A stretch of 64,000 nt of DNA from Rhizophagus irregularis (taxonomy: Eukaryota > Glomeromycota > Glomeromycetes > Glomerales > Glomeraceae): assembly GCF_026210795.1 (NCBI RefSeq), contig NC_089429.1, positions 1,922,001 through 1,986,000 on the forward strand, read 5' to 3'. Numbering within the stretch: position 1 is the stretch's first letter; the number at the start of each line of letters is the position of its first letter. The position numbers and the translations under genes were made by a program. Shown here piece by piece: positions 22,077 through 35,340 of the stretch. The notes beneath the pieces are model-generated. The model did no database searches, was not told where the DNA came from, and saw nothing but the letters and a program-made list of their open reading frames with translations.

Positions 22077-24167
22077 ACGGGACGTTGAAAATAATGACGT
22101 AACTACCTAAGGTTAAAAGTCTGCGACTAATAACCAGGTGATGTTTAGAGTATCACGTGCCTTTCGGGAACTATAATTCGTATTCACTGAACACATTATT
22201 TGGAGAAAATCAATCCAAGAGACCGGGCCACAGCTGACTTATTTCATCATGTGTATGAAAAAATTTTACCTGTAAAAATACTGAATATAAAAAAGGCAAA
22301 AATCTCGTACGTTACATGAGGGTGCAAAATGAAATTTTTTTATTGGAACTGTAAGTAATGTTCTACCAGGAGCACAAAATATATTTATCGCAGATAATGA
22401 ACTTATTTATAACACTGTTCACAAAGAAATTTTTTATAACGAACTAATTCTGTTTCTACCTTTCTTTCCCTATAGTTAAAATTTCAGAACATTTGTTACA
22501 AACATAACTCCAACGAGTAAAAAAAAAGAAACATAAGCGTTATTTATCACCTGACATCATTGTGAAAACTGTTACTTATTCTCTTTCAACTTCAGAAGAC
22601 GGTTTGTGTCTATTTTGATTAAAACTTATACTACGATTTTACAAATTTCACGGAAACGGTTTGTGTCTATTTTGATTAAAAATTATACTACGATTTTACG
22701 AATCTCCTTTATACGTATAATAAGGCTCCATCTCTCGAAAGACTCTACCAAGAGATTCTTGCATATTTACTTGGAGCTGCTTGTCGAAATTAGTGAATTT
22801 CATCATGTCAAAATTGTCAAAATTATTTTTCTATTTCGTCATTTGCATTTTGGTCAATTTTACTAATAGAATAATTTCGTCATTTCGTCATATTGAAATA
22901 TCGAAATTATATTTACCATTTCGGCAATGGCCTTTTTATTTTCGGCAAGCAACTTTAGAGCTGCATCACAAATTCCAACTCAAAAGGAAACAGGCCGATA
23001 CTGGTTCAAAAAACAAGAACGAATACAACATAGATATACTCAACTTGTAATTCATTGGTTGTAACTTATGGAATGTGTCAGGCTTTACAGAATGTATAAC
23101 TACAATACCATTTCATTGTCACCTAATATTTGCGAACAAATATCGTCACCTCTTCAAGGGCCCGTTTAACGTTTCGTTTTACAAACTGATAGGCAGCCCA
23201 TCTTGCATCAGAACTATTTTCCGGGTGATTTTCCATTTCCTTACACACCCATGCCAAAATTCACGAATGAGTACGCCATTATACACATATTCTTATACAG
23301 ATTTTTCGAAGAAATCCAGACTCCGTTTACTTTATTTTTTCGTATACTTCTTCTGGGTGAAATGAATCCATGTTTTTATCGTGATTAGCAGTTAGTGCCT
23401 AGTTACAACTGAAAAATAGTTATACGCCTGCCACATAAGAGACTGAGCAGAGAGTAAATCAGAACTGGGTAAGAATTTCGGGAACATATGATTATAAAGT
23501 TATAGCCGCAGATGTTGCTGCTAGAAGTGAATTGTGACAACGACAAATTTGTAGAACATACCAAATATCGCCTAGAGAGCTCATGTAGTATGACGCCAGC
23601 AGATTACCCTAGTAGTCAGTAGCTTTTTTAATGAAACCATCATTGGCGAAATTCTTGACCCCCGTTCTCTATTGTAACATAACTAGTCATACCATTCTCA
23701 TAGTAAATACTTTCTCTAAAGGATACGGTAGGGATGCCAAAAGATTATGGGACTCAGGCAAATAGATCCTCTACTGTAAAAGCAAGAAAAAACAAATAAT
23801 CAACAACAGTCCAGAACAAGATGCGTGAATACTTACCAAGTGCAAGTAGCAGTGACTTATTAAGGTAACGTTATGCGATTACGAAACGGGAATCTTAGTG
23901 ACTGTTTTAGACAGTTCCTATTTCTTCGGGAAAGATATATCCATACTGTCTTGTGTTACAATACCACTAACTGATATTTATATCCACCATAAGAGGCGAT
24001 GTAATATCCGAAATTTTAGCGACCAGAAGTCGTCAAAGTCATGCAGTAGTTCATGCTCAGCATTCTGAGAATAAAGAGCAGATAATGCCTATAATCTCCT
24101 GGTAAAAAGTGTCATCCCTAATTAAACAAAGAAAATACGTATATTGCATCTAATATTGATAGTTCGA
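22077..24167. other. Intergenic DNA with a short duplication
   Basis: No gene is recognised. The composition becomes less AT-rich after about 22600. Several short overlapping frames at 22606-23388 look like fragments without a domain. Decayed coding DNA is possible but cannot be assigned. Confidence 0.5.
22599..22706. repeat. 57-bp tandem duplication
   Basis: ACGGTTTGTGTCTATTTTGA and the bases that follow recur with a period of 57 (starts at 22599 and 22656) with a few substitutions. It is a simple two-copy tandem duplication. Confidence 0.85.
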
Positions 24168-25049
24168 ATGGAGTTGAAAAACATTGCAATACATGAAATG
24201 ATCTCTACTGAGATCAAAGTCAAGGTAGAAACAAAAGATGATGAAGTGAAAATTAATGAACTCATTTCGGTTCTTTCTTCTGGTGAAAAAAACAGGTATA
24301 TATCCAAAGTTAAAAAATTGACATTAGGGGTTAATTATGAGACATTTCCCGATACTGGACTATCCGATACTGGACTATACGACGATGTTATTGGCGAAGA
24401 ATGGTGGGATAATTCGTGCAATACTGTGATTAAACTATTAATCGAAAATAATCATCTGAATTTGGAATGTTTCACCCTCTACTGTTTTGAAATTGGGAGG
24501 ATTGACCTTTCAGAATTAATCTCTACTAATAGTAAAACACTTAAAGAAGTTCAAGTATTCACAATGTGCGGAAAGATCACGGATCAACATATAAACATGT
24601 TTAGCAAACACTGCAATAACTTGGAATTTTTCTCTATGACGGTTCATCCGCTTAATTGCTTTGAAGTTAATAGGTATATTACAGACAAGGCAGTAATAAG
24701 ACTCGTTTCCGCAAATCCAAAGATAAAATATTTAGATCTTGGTTCGTGTGAAAAGTTAACAAATATATCTCTAGAATGTATCGCTTTGTTTTGTGAGCAT
24801 ATCTGAGAAATAGACTGTTTTAGTACTAGCCGTATAACGGATGTGGGCCTTTACATACTTTTTGAAAAAGTAGGAAAGGAATTGCAAGGAATTTCATTGA
24901 ATAGGACCCAAATTACCAAAAATGCACTAAATCTCTTCCCTAGTAGTGAGCAATTAAAACGAGTCTCATTAGAGGGTTGTAGTCATATTTCACCCCAAGA
25001 TATAAACGCCATCAAAGGTCTTATGCCAAAGACTAACTTCATTTACTAG
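24168..25049 (+). pseudogene. LRR protein (F-box/LRR type) fragment with an internal stop
   Basis: One continuous frame interrupted only by TGA at 24804-24806. The translation shows LRR signatures: KITDQHINMFSKHCNNLEFF, AVIRLVSANPKIKYLDLGSC, then LTNISLECIALFCEHI, then (after the stop) SRITDVGLYILFEKVGKEL and LKRVSLEGCSHIS. This is the cysteine-containing LRR style of F-box/LRR proteins. The residue at the stop is most simply an Arg (CGA to TGA) in an LREIDC-like strand. No F-box is seen upstream, so it is a 5'-truncated or multi-exon copy. It ends with TAG after PKTNFIY. A protein-binding role is inferred from the fold only. Confidence 0.7.
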
Positions 25050-25984
25050 TAAGAAATCCTTGAACAGAATTTTGGTAAAAATGACACCGAAAATCCGATA
25101 AGATAGTTCCACAACATAGCCGTATCTTAATGGATGAAACGGGAAAAAAAGCACGACTTAGTAGAACTATAATACGTACTGTATAAACTTATACCTAGCT
25201 TTTACTGCCCTATAGACGTAACGCAGGGATTTTTTAGCAATGTTTTTACTATCCCTATGTGTGTAGATGTTTAATGCTTTGCTAGCATTGTCTATATCAA
25301 AGCTTTCATGGCTCCGCCAGGACAATACCGCATGAACCTATGGTGTTTTCAACTCATTCTGCGCTATTCATGACTACATTACTATGTGGAGTACTTTGAT
25401 ATACTCTCTGTGGCTAGAAATAACAAATAAAACTCTTAAAAATAGCACTACATACGTAGGTCTGCGGGAATTTTCATACTATTCCTCGGTAACGATGTAA
25501 AAAAACAGATAGAATATCCAGCATGACCCCGCATGAATTTACATTCTTCAGTAATGATTGTTAATTTATCTGCGGATACCACTAGACGGAGCCTACGAAG
25601 TAAATTTACATAGTCCCACTGGTTACTATTTTCCGTAAGATCATAAAATATGTAATTTTTGTGTTATTGTTTTTCGGTAACGATTGAAATTGACACGCAT
25701 ATTGCACCGTGCAGTAGATGGTTACTACTCTCTGAGTACGAAGGTAAATCATAGTATCCAATACTGTTGTACTACTCTTCGGTGATGATGGAAAAATATT
25801 GCATATGATTTCGCTGCATATTGTTTGTGTAATTTAATGAATGAGTTACCACTTTTCGGTAACGATAAATTACTACTACATAACATATTACGCAATAGAT
25901 TACACTAGTTACTATTCATTAGCACGATGGTAATTTGTAGCTATATAGCTCTCATGCAATAACTAATGTAGTCATGGCGTATTG

Positions 25985-26930
25985 CATTGGTGAGCATTAT
26001 TTTTCCTTCGAAAAGAGGCGAAATATGTACCCTTTGGGTGGTTATACTAGGTTATACCCTGAGCGTCTTGCCCTACCCATAAAACCAAATGTTTTATATA
26101 GGAGATCTGCTCCTATGGGTACTACGTAAATTCCATCCTTTACGCTTTTAGCCTATGAACGTAGGTTCTTAGAACCTCCTCCCTCTACGCTTTTAGCGCC
26201 CTTCAGGTAATTTCATGGAATGGGCCGAAGGCCCCTCGTTCCTTGAAAAATCATAGAGATTTTTTTGCGACCATGGATCTATTAATCATAACGTATAAAT
26301 GATGGTTATTACAAACCCATTAATGGGTACATACCTTCTAGGACTTCGTCCTAGTTACTCCAGTTCTACTTCGTACCCGGAGGGTAGATAGAATCTAGGG
26401 CAAGACGGTCAGGCTAAAGCCTCCTCGTTCCTCGAAAAATCACTTCTTTGAATGTCCTAATGGACTAAAGATTTTTTTTGTATTCATTTGTCTATTATTT
26501 ATTTATGGAATTGATAATGTATGAGAATTGTAAAAATAAATACAGGGCGCACCCTATGGGTGGTTTTACTGGTTGAGCGGCAAGAGTATAACTAGGCAAA
26601 GCCCACGCTCATGTACTCCGTAGAACTGGATTGACCTTATGAACACATTTCCTAAGACCTTTGCAGAGGAAGTTCCCTCTGGGGAGGGGGGAGAAATGTA
26701 TCCATTAATTGGTTATCGATAACAATTGTTTCTACGTTAAGAGTAATAGGCATGGTTGAGCGGCAAGACGGTCAGTTCATAGGCTCAAAGGTCTTAGGAA
26801 ATGCCTGGAGGGTATTGCGAAGCAATGTGTTCCTAATGCAATATACCGTCCAATATAGCCATTTCCCATGGACATCATTTCGAATAATTTTGCTCTTCGA
26901 GCAGGTTCTGACTGGTTACCACAGTATATA
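25985..26930. repeat. Degraded Tc1/mariner-like inverted-end element
   Basis: The left motif TTGGTGAGCATTATTTTTCC and the right motif ending TTTTGCTCTTCGAGCAGG...CTGGTTACCACAGTA are diverged counterparts of the ends of the 142-bp element at 37326-37467. The interior holds the dispersed repeat and GGTTGAGCGGCAAGA motifs. The boundaries and the single-element interpretation are tentative. Confidence 0.35.
26226..26475 (+). repeat. Dispersed repeat (CTCGTTCCTCGAAAAATCA family)
   Basis: Two partial copies of the motif CCTCGTTCCTTGAAAAATCA / CCTCGTTCCTCGAAAAATCA, each followed by AGATTTTTTT. The same motif recurs at 35101, 39381, 42360 (inverted) and 46632. Confidence 0.65.
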
Positions 26931-27874
26931 CTTTTTTTACTGAAAAAAGAAACTCATATCGGCGTGTATGTCCATTAGTATTCCACGGAATTTTTAATTA
27001 CAGTACCATAAAATGTTAATACATACGGAAGAAGACATAATCTCTTCCCAAAATTATATAACGATATAATGACAGATGTTTTTTAGTCTCGATATTTTTT
27101 CATACATATGGAGAAGACATGTCGTATACGCATCGTATTTTCGGATAAGTGCTGTAACAGATTCAGCAGAAACAAATTATAATGTTATGTAAGACCAAAG
27201 GAGATAGATTATGGTAACTATATATTAAGAATAATGCCATTTATACTTTCCTTGGAATTATTGGTCAACTCCCATATTAGTTCACTTTAAACAATTAGCG
27301 ACCAGTAGTGTTTTAAATTAGCACACAGAGAGGTGCTCATAATTACCTTATCCGAAGTCAATGATGCGGTACCAGAAGTATCTGTCAGCACTTTATGAAG
27401 TGGAGAGGGTGATATAAAAAAGGATAAATGTTGTTTATTCTATGTCGCTCACAAATATCCCGTGCCATCCCTGTAATTTATGTATTATTAAAGTTTGAAA
27501 GAAATAAGAAATTTTGCTGCAGCATTGCTTTGCGTTTTCAGATCAATCATTTCACCTAATTTGTATGACACAATGATTCCTTTGCTCACATGTGTCATTA
27601 GTCTAGATACACGTTTTATTTATAAACGCAAATCCTAATCAGAATAAAAACAGCATTCACTTAGCTGCCATAGCTGTCTCAAAAAACAGTGAAACTGTGC
27701 GAAGCACAAACATTTGTATAAGGATTTCTGCGTTAATAGAATATACTGCCAAGTTTCATTCGAACGTATCAGTAATTGTTGACAAAAAAATGAACAGAAA
27801 ATTTGGGGGATATTCCTAGACTAATTATATGGGGTTTCTACTGGTTACTACAGTGATTATGCATATGGTATTGA

Positions 27875-28149
27875 TTAGGCCGTTCCAACTTGATTATTTG
27901 TTTAACGTCTACCACCCCCCTCTATTTTTTAAAAAATTTGAGATCTAATAAACACATATTATTAAATACCCCCTCTATTTTTGAAAAAATTTAAAAGCTA
28001 ATAAACATATAATGATAAATAATCCCTTCTGAAATTTTCAAATTTTCCTATGTTTATTTATTTAGTTTGTTTAACTTAAGCCCCCCTCCCCCCTTAATTT
28101 TTTCAAAAGGCCTGGACGTTAAACAAACAATTAAGTTGCAACAGCCTTA
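27875..28149. mobile_element. Foldback MITE, about 275 bp
   Basis: The left end TTAGGCCGTTCCAACTTGAT, followed by TATTTGTTTAACGTC, is mirrored by the right end GACGTTAAACAAACAATTAAG, followed by TTGCAACAGCCTTA. The inner part has CCCCCTCTATTTTTTAAAAA repeats. No clear target duplication is visible, so the superfamily is open. Confidence 0.7.
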
Positions 28150-30061
28150 CTATCTAATCTCCAAAATAACGTGTAGTCCCCAACTTTTATATTTCTGATT
28201 GGGGCTAGTTCATCATTAGGAATCAAAATCCCTCCTATTGTCTTATCGGAATAAAACCAGTTTTCTGTAGTAGATGGGGGTACAAAATACCTTCTTCATC
28301 TTTATAAGTGTTGTAATCTACATGTACAGTAGGATATCATACTAATTCATTTTATATAATATTTATGTACGATCCCATTTTCATTCGTTCCCGATGCTAC
28401 CATAATTACGTGGCACCGTCGGTTACTTAACATTAAATAACTTCCTATGTAAGGAAGGTTTTGATCAATCCCATTGTATTACCCATTGTATTATAGTAAA
28501 ACAAACAGTTACATAAATCATTATGCTATATAACAAAAAGTACATAACATAATACTGTCTCATTACACCAAAAAATGTCTGGTATTTATCGTTGGCTTCT
28601 ATTAACATTTATGTAGTATCTAGAAAAATTACGCATGAACTTAATATTCACATGTTTATCACGCATTTAAGATATTATTGATACCAGATTCATCCAAATG
28701 ATCGATAAAAATTTTCTTTGTTGACTTCATTAGTGGAAATGTTGGTATCGCTGTTTCATCACTTGGTTACTAATGATATACAAGTGGAATCTCTCTCATA
28801 CAGCTCTGAAAGAGTTCACTGTCCATTTTGTTATATCGCTTTCTTCTGCGTTTTAGTGTTCTAGAGAGTTCAGATGCTCTGTCACGAAACTACTCCACAT
28901 TACATAGATTGCAACAACCCATATTCCAGCAAATATTCTTATTCCCAAATTGAGACAAAAATCATGAATAACTAGTTGAAATAAATACCGTGGGCGACAA
29001 CTTGAGATGCATTATTGGAATTACGGTCGAATATGTCTTTAACTTTCTCATGGACATGAATTACTTCACCAGATAGTACTTAATTGATTACAACACAATT
29101 GGTAACAGTTAGGGCTAGTCTGGTAATTATTCCAATTGCTAAATAGGAGACATTGTTGTACGTAGGAACTTCCATTTTCAGTCTTTAAATGATTGAATAA
29201 TTTAATCAAGGATCAAGCTCAAAAATTTTTTTACCGTATTTCATGAGAAGTATTTCGTATAATGAGCTTGCTGGGTATATTATAGTCCGGTTAATTCAGA
29301 CCATACCTAGGAGGGATACAGAACGAAATGTTGTTGTGACGTCTGGAGTATTCGACTACTTTTAAGTTATCTTTGTCAACATTATGTGTTATTCAAACAG
29401 CTCAGACTGATGCAAAACTGCTTTAACAAGAAAAATGTAGCCTCTTTGTGTCTATAGGCTTTTATTTCTTCATATGCGATTTGTTTGTTAATCGTATACA
29501 TTAAGTCACCTCACAAATATAAACGGTAAGATGCATATTTTCGAGGAATGGGTTTTTAAAGATAAATTATCAACATAAAGTTGCTGGGGTAACGAGTTTC
29601 TTGATATATCAAAAAAATTATTGGCATCATTGAGAGTGTGCAATTACGTTGATATTACTTGCATCTCACATACCAAGTATCTATCTTCGACAGTATTTCA
29701 GTCTGTTAAGATGATACAGTTATTTCTCCAAATTCCCAGCGCTTGGAGGACTTTACTTGGTAGTATCTTATACACTGCTAAATTGTCTACGAGCAAAGTA
29801 AGATTAGCCTTCGCCTTTCCATGGGAAACTTGTGGTCACGCAAGAAGTGACTCCTTAGCTCTCTTGTTTCGAGTAATAGCTTGTAGTCTTCTACTGTCAT
29901 TCCTATGCTATGCAATAATTCCGTTAACCGTAAAATACTACTACTCTTGTCTTCCGATAAGGTCACACCCTTCTCGAGGTAATCTATCGCATACTTGGCT
30001 AACCTCCATTTTCTCTCCCTTTCTTTCTCACTATTTCGTTGTTAAAACGCATAACCTAGGG

Positions 30062-30576
30062 TCAGTATTTACGTAGGATATTCCTTTGAGTTCGTGCGGA
30101 CTTGATCTGTTTTAACTGTGCATTTATGTTTCTTAATTGACTAACTGTGCCTTTCATGACTGAAATGGCGTCTTCCATGATCTTCATATTTTTTTTGCAT
30201 CTTCAAGCATAATCACTACACTTTTTTGCATAATCTTTGTTTTCCCCAATACGCCTGCGAAGGTGACCAGAAAAGTGAATGGGATAATCGAGCGCACTTC
30301 TCTACCTCGTACCCTCTGGGTAGGGATGATTGTGTTATTTTTCATAGTTGATGCACCATAAAATAATCTTGTGTCTGTTCTTATCGCATCATTACCTGGT
30401 GATTCAGGCTGGTTTGAACACCTCGAATTATAACAAATGCAATCAACTACGTGGTGTAACTGACAACATTTTCCATCCCGTTTCCAGAATACTTGAGATG
30501 AAGTCATGATTGTATGATGACAAACGATTTCAATTTTACTGCGAGTAATAAAATAGTGCACAACATCGTGTAACAA
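30062..30576 (-). pseudogene. Unrecognised Cys-rich gene remnant with coiled-coil end
   Basis: The minus strand reads a plausible exon (KIEIVCHHTIMTSSQVFWKR, then DGKCCQLHHVVDCICYNSRC) bounded by a possible CAG acceptor and a CAG|GTAATG donor. The same frame continues to the run of A near 30190. In another frame a short helical C-terminus follows (IMEDAISVMKGTVSQLRNIN, ending at TGA 30062-30064). A one-base shift in the A run separates the two. I recognise no family. It could be a chance frame; the coiled-coil tail is the strongest hint of coding origin. Confidence 0.3.
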
Positions 30577-31329
30577 TATGTCTAATTATTATCGTAAGGT
30601 TTGACAACGTGAATAGCTAGAAACCATAAGTTGACACATTCCCAGAAATTCCGCATTTTGCCCATCATTTCTGTTCTTATATGTTAGCTTATCATCTTCT
30701 GCGATATATATCGTCTTACCAATTATGACATACTCCAACTAACACTATCTAGCTCATACCATGGAGCTATTCTATAGATAGTGTAACACAAACGCAGTAA
30801 CATTTTGAATAAACATAATTCGCTGGCAGGAGATGAACTAAAGGGATGACGCAATTTACCTGGCAACTCTAAGGAAGCATTGGAACAGTAAGATATCTAT
30901 TTGTTTTTTACGAGATTATTGCTCCTATGGTTTTCGTTATATGGGCTCTCTTCATGCGATCACGTAATTTACTAATCCTTCACTTGATATGAAGAATTCA
31001 TGAAAATTTCGTGCATGGTAAAAGAATCATATCTCAAGCGCAGTCGTGGTATTACTTTGATAGATGTTTTTATGTAATACATTGTACTAAAAAATACCTA
31101 ACTTCGAAACAGTGACCCAACTTGTTCATCAATCATCTACAGATGTACACATGAGCATTGAAATTAATTTAACTACGGGTTAAAGTTGTTCATTTCATAG
31201 ACTGGGCAAGGCTCACACCCATACTACCTATTATTACAAAATAGATTTTCCTACACTAAGTTCGCTGAGATCCCCCTATTCCCTCTGTCATCAATTTACA
31301 GAGTTGCCACATCGAACGGGCATTCTCAT

Positions 31330-31440
31330 GGTCGAACGAACGAATGAACGAACAAACGAACAACTAAACGAACAAACAAATAATCAACAACATAATTAAC
31401 AAACAACATAATCAACGAACAACATACAACAACATTCTTG
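31330..31440. repeat. GAAC/AACAA microsatellite
   Basis: Repeats of CGAACGAA drift into AACAAACAACATAATCAAC units. Simple sequence. Confidence 0.8.
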
Positions 31441-31789
31441 GTTCACAACATAAATAGCGTTAGTAATATAAAACATTAAACGATATAAAATAAAATTTAC
31501 TTCTCTAAATTTTCCCTAAATTATATCTACTTTTACCTTTAATTTCAAACTTCGATAGCTCTCGCTACGAATTATTACTTTTCAAAAGCATATATTTAAT
31601 TCATCTTAAATTTCCATTTTATTCAATTAAAATTAATTAAGCGAACATTAATTAAAGTTTAGGGCGAACCTATTACCTTTAATTAACATTATACTTCATT
31701 AACAAATAATTAAATTTAACTTATATTTTTATTGAGTTCTGTGGATGAGAACTGTGGAATTATTTTGAATTCCGTTCTCTCTTTATACA

Positions 31790-32045
31790 AATTTTATGCT
31801 ACTTTCTATTCTATCTATATACTATCTTTTATGTTCTTTTACATATTATCTTTGAACTATCTTTCTAATATACTATCTATATTTTAAATACACTATCTTT
31901 TAATATGCTATCTTTTATATATATATTATCTTTTATAATATCTTTGTATAATCTTTTTATATTATCTTTTATAATATCTTTGTATAATCTTTTTATATTA
32001 TCTTTTATAATCTTTTTATATTATTTTATGTTCTTTAATTTTTCT
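31790..32045. repeat. T-rich minisatellite (ATTATCTTTTATAATATC units)
   Basis: ATATTATCTTTTATAATATC followed by TTTGTATAATCTTTTT recurs twice exactly (about 31925-32000), with shorter variants on both sides. It is non-coding; the 100-codon frame across it is a Ser/Phe/Ile-rich artefact. Confidence 0.75.
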
Positions 32046-32811
32046 GACATTATTTTATATATTCTTTCAATCCGCTTTATGTGTTTTGCTTATAATCTAT
32101 CTTTTGTGGCTTATAATTATTCTTTCCAATCGTTCTTATTGTTAAAGATTGCTAAGCCGCAATTGATCGACTCTATTTATCCTATTGGTTCTTTGTCAAT
32201 CATTTAATAAATATTACATCATGTAGATCATTACTCTTCCTAAATGTTTATCCTTTTCGGCTAATTATTTATCCATCTACGCCAATTCATGATCAATTTG
32301 TTCGTTCTTAATATTTGGCAATTACATTTGGTGGTTAAATTTTATCATCTTTTCATGCTTGATATTCGACCGTTTACATTGCCAATATTATACATTCCAG
32401 TGAAAGAGGATAACGTACGTACGCTTAGCACTCTTCAGATTAACTTTTCCACTTCGTTCGTGGCTTTAGCCAGTTTCACTAAACCAATACAGGATTTTCT
32501 CGTATACTTTTTCCTACACAAATCCATTACTCTAGATTAACAATATAAGAGTATACAAAAATTTCCATTTCCTTTGGATATATTTTACGGGTGATTTCTG
32601 GTGTCGAAGGGAGAGGAACAACATAAAATTTGGAAGGGATAAAGATCATGTATCTGTTGTTCACTACCACTCCGTGCATCATAACATAATCACGTGGGTA
32701 TACTGCATTAATAAAGATATATGGAAACGATGCAGACAATATTTCGTGAAGCACTAATATGTGGAACAGCAATAGGTTTATGTTTCGACCAAAATTTTTG
32801 TACAGCAGTAT

Positions 32812-33106
32812 CACTGGTCAAAAACCAATATATCGGGTAGCAGATATGTATCAGATATGTACCCGATATGTGTAGTATTAATGCAGAAAATCGGGTACCC
32901 GATATGTGTAAGATATATGTAAATATATATATCATATACATATCGGGTACCGATATGTATATGATATGTAAATGATATGTAGACGATATATATATTTACA
33001 CATATCTTACACATATCGGGTACCCGATTTTCTGCATTAATACTACACATATCGGGTACATATCTGATACATATCTGCTACCCGATATATTAGTTTTTGA
33101 CCAGTG
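32812..33106. mobile_element. CACTA-like foldback MITE, 295 bp
   Basis: The ends CACTGGTCAAAAAC and GTTTTTGACCAGTG are inverse. Each arm carries ACACATATCGGGTAC and AGATATGTACCCGATATG motifs, and nearly the whole element is one palindrome. It is flanked by TAT (32809-32811 and 33107-33109), a possible 3-bp target duplication. CACTG ends with a 3-bp duplication and subterminal repeats fit the CACTA/EnSpm type. A relative sits at 56858-57134. Confidence 0.8.
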
Positions 33107-35094
33107 TATGATTCTTAGTAACTAATTCTGTAGTCAATGTTCGCTGTTTCTACTCCGTATGCCTATAATATTCTCACCATGTTCCCTATGTCATCATTCT
33201 CTTATTCACATTAATCTCCGGTAACCTCTTGATAAATGACAACACATACCGAGATTATTTATGAACAATGATATAAGCGAAATCATAATGTTGATTGACT
33301 TCTGATAATTCTTCCTTTGTACCCACTAACTCATAACAAGAGATAAGACCTCGGTTATATTTTTTTCTCTATAGTTGGAGACACAAATAGAGTATAAATA
33401 TAGAGTAAAAATATAGAGTCTTATCCTTCATAACACAGTTTAGCAATTAATGTTTTTCTTACACAATCGAATGAAAGATTTCACCATGTCATTTACTGCA
33501 TGAAGTAGGTGTTTATCTTTCATGTAATGCTAAAGCAAGTGCTATTTCCAAAGAATACACTATTGACGTTTGCAATCAGTTGTTATGCAGTATTAGAACT
33601 TGCTTAATAAAACGTGTCTTTATTGCATGGGGAATAACGTAAAAAAAGTAAAGCTTACGTACTACTTACGATGTGCTGTACTAATTGACGAGCCATACCC
33701 CAAAAATTAGTATAATATTTCAATGTCCACATAGAAAGCGCACAATATAAAAAACTGATGATGTTATACGTGTTCGATTAACGCCGAACAACGGTTGACC
33801 AGATAGCACGTGATGCTGATCTAGTAATTATTACTGCGCCAAGTATTACTATTCCACGTGATACTCTAAACTGACCGTCTTGCCCGCTTTTAACAGAGAA
33901 GGCCTAGGTTCCTGGGGTGTAGAGTGTCATGTGATAATTACTGCGTCCAATTACCAGTTCTTGTCTCGAAAGAGTAATTCCTTTAGAGTGGATTGTTTGT
34001 TCTACCTGAGAAGAAATTTAGTGTAGTTGTAGAAAAAAGAACAAAATGAAATATTATTTGTTATTCACTTACTTTTCCACTAGAGATGATCTGTGAAATG
34101 TGTATTATTGAAATTCTCATTGCTTTCGGTATAAGATTGTTCCAGTCCACAAGAAGTACTCGAATTTCGGGACTATGTCAATCCCGTAAACAATATCCCA
34201 GTTGCTCATAGGAATTTTTTTGTATATAGATTTTCTTTCCAAGGAAGGCTAAAGCCAAATATGGAACCTAATAATCGTGGATGAAAGGAATAGTCTCCTG
34301 CACATGTTAAAAAAATCTTGAGTGTTATAGCTAATTTAATTTACAACAAGATGGCACTACCTGAAAGGTACGAAGTAGAAACTCATGAACTAAATACTAA
34401 TGGAATAGTTTACTCTGTTTAAGGATGAGGATCTTAGCAATGTAAATAGTCCGTTTACATTATGAAGGAATGCCCTTCAGGTATTTAATCATGAAAGCGA
34501 GGTGGATAAATGAGATTAGTAAAACTGTCCTAATTCGTGATGATAAATTGATGGAAACTATCCAAAGAGTACGAAGTAGATAATTTATATCTCTTTTTTA
34601 AGTAATCTTCTTTTATTCGATTAATCCACGAATCCTCTAAATAGAATCCTTCATCTGATAAAGCCGTAACTGCTTCTGAACTCAGTAAAACTAGGCTTTC
34701 TCAAGAGTCAGTCTATGAAAAAAAACGAAAACAAAGAAACGATGAGTGCGGTACAACTTAACACCAGGACTCTATAAATTTTGTTCTAATATCAAAACAT
34801 AGGCAGAGTCTACGAAGTAAAATTTCCATTCTGATATTGACTTAGTACTATTAAATATTCTCTCTCCTCACTTTAGTTGAAAAGGATTCATTTAAATAAA
34901 AACCAGAACAACCACTCATACGGTTTATTATTTTTTCATTATCGTTGTGTAACAATCATGTCAAATAAGCACCTATATACATTGCGCTCATATGAGGAAT
35001 AATTGTTGTTCATAATACGTTACCAGAAATGAAATCACTATAACTAAAATAAAAATGATTGATACGTGATCAGTATTATCACATCAGTCCTTCA

Positions 35095-35340
35095 TAATTT
35101 TCCTCGTTCCTCGAAAAATCACTTCTTTGAAGGTCCTAATGGACTAAAGATTTTTTTGTATACATTTCCTAATAATCTTCTACAGTAAAGACCACGCAGG
35201 TCTTAGGAATTACCTAGAGGATAGTATGAAGTAATGTGTTCCAGAGGAGGCTCTAGGATTAGGAACACATTTCCTAAGACCTTTGCGGGGTAGAGCGACA
35301 AGATGCTCTATTCATAGGCTCGAAGAGCAAAATCTATTTC
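35095..35340 (+). repeat. Dispersed repeat, copy in the first segmental duplicate
   Basis: TCCTCGTTCCTCGAAAAATC, AGATTTTTTTGTATACATTT, CCTAATAATCTTCTACAGTA, AAGACCACGCAGGTCTTAGG, GAACACATTTCCTAAGACCT and GGGTAGAGCGACAAG occur in this order. Nearly the same series is found at 39375-39592 and, inverted, at 42190-42395. Confidence 0.75.

Larger units (their letters stand above)
25050..30061. other. Gene-poor stretch with decayed repeats
   Basis: Contains a TCGGTAACGAT-type motif recurring between 25480 and 25930, pieces of the dispersed CTCGTTCCTCGAAAAATCA repeat (26230-26470), a degraded Tc1-like inverted pair (25985-26930) and a foldback at 27875-28149. Frames such as 26752-26943 and 29621-30076 show no domain and no homologous support. 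Confidence 0.5.
30577..35090. other. Gene-free repeat-rich stretch
   Basis: Nothing gene-like is supported. Noted inside: a (GAAC)n-derived microsatellite (31330-31440), a TATCTTTTATAATATCTTTG minisatellite (31790-32045), a CACTA-like foldback (32812-33106) and a short TTAAAAA-rich region. The short frames at 31905-33050 are translations of these repeats. Confidence 0.5.

Noticed and set aside
22606..23388. Chain of short + strand frames as a gene
   Set aside because: The first frame is made by the 57-bp duplication; the others show no domain or splice signals linking them.
29621..30076. 151-codon + strand frame
   Set aside because: No domain, unusual amino-acid make-up, and it lies opposite a better though weak minus-strand candidate. 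Non-ATG start.
31905..33050. Several 77-100 codon frames
   Set aside because: They cover the T-rich minisatellite and the CACTA-like palindrome and have no independent support.
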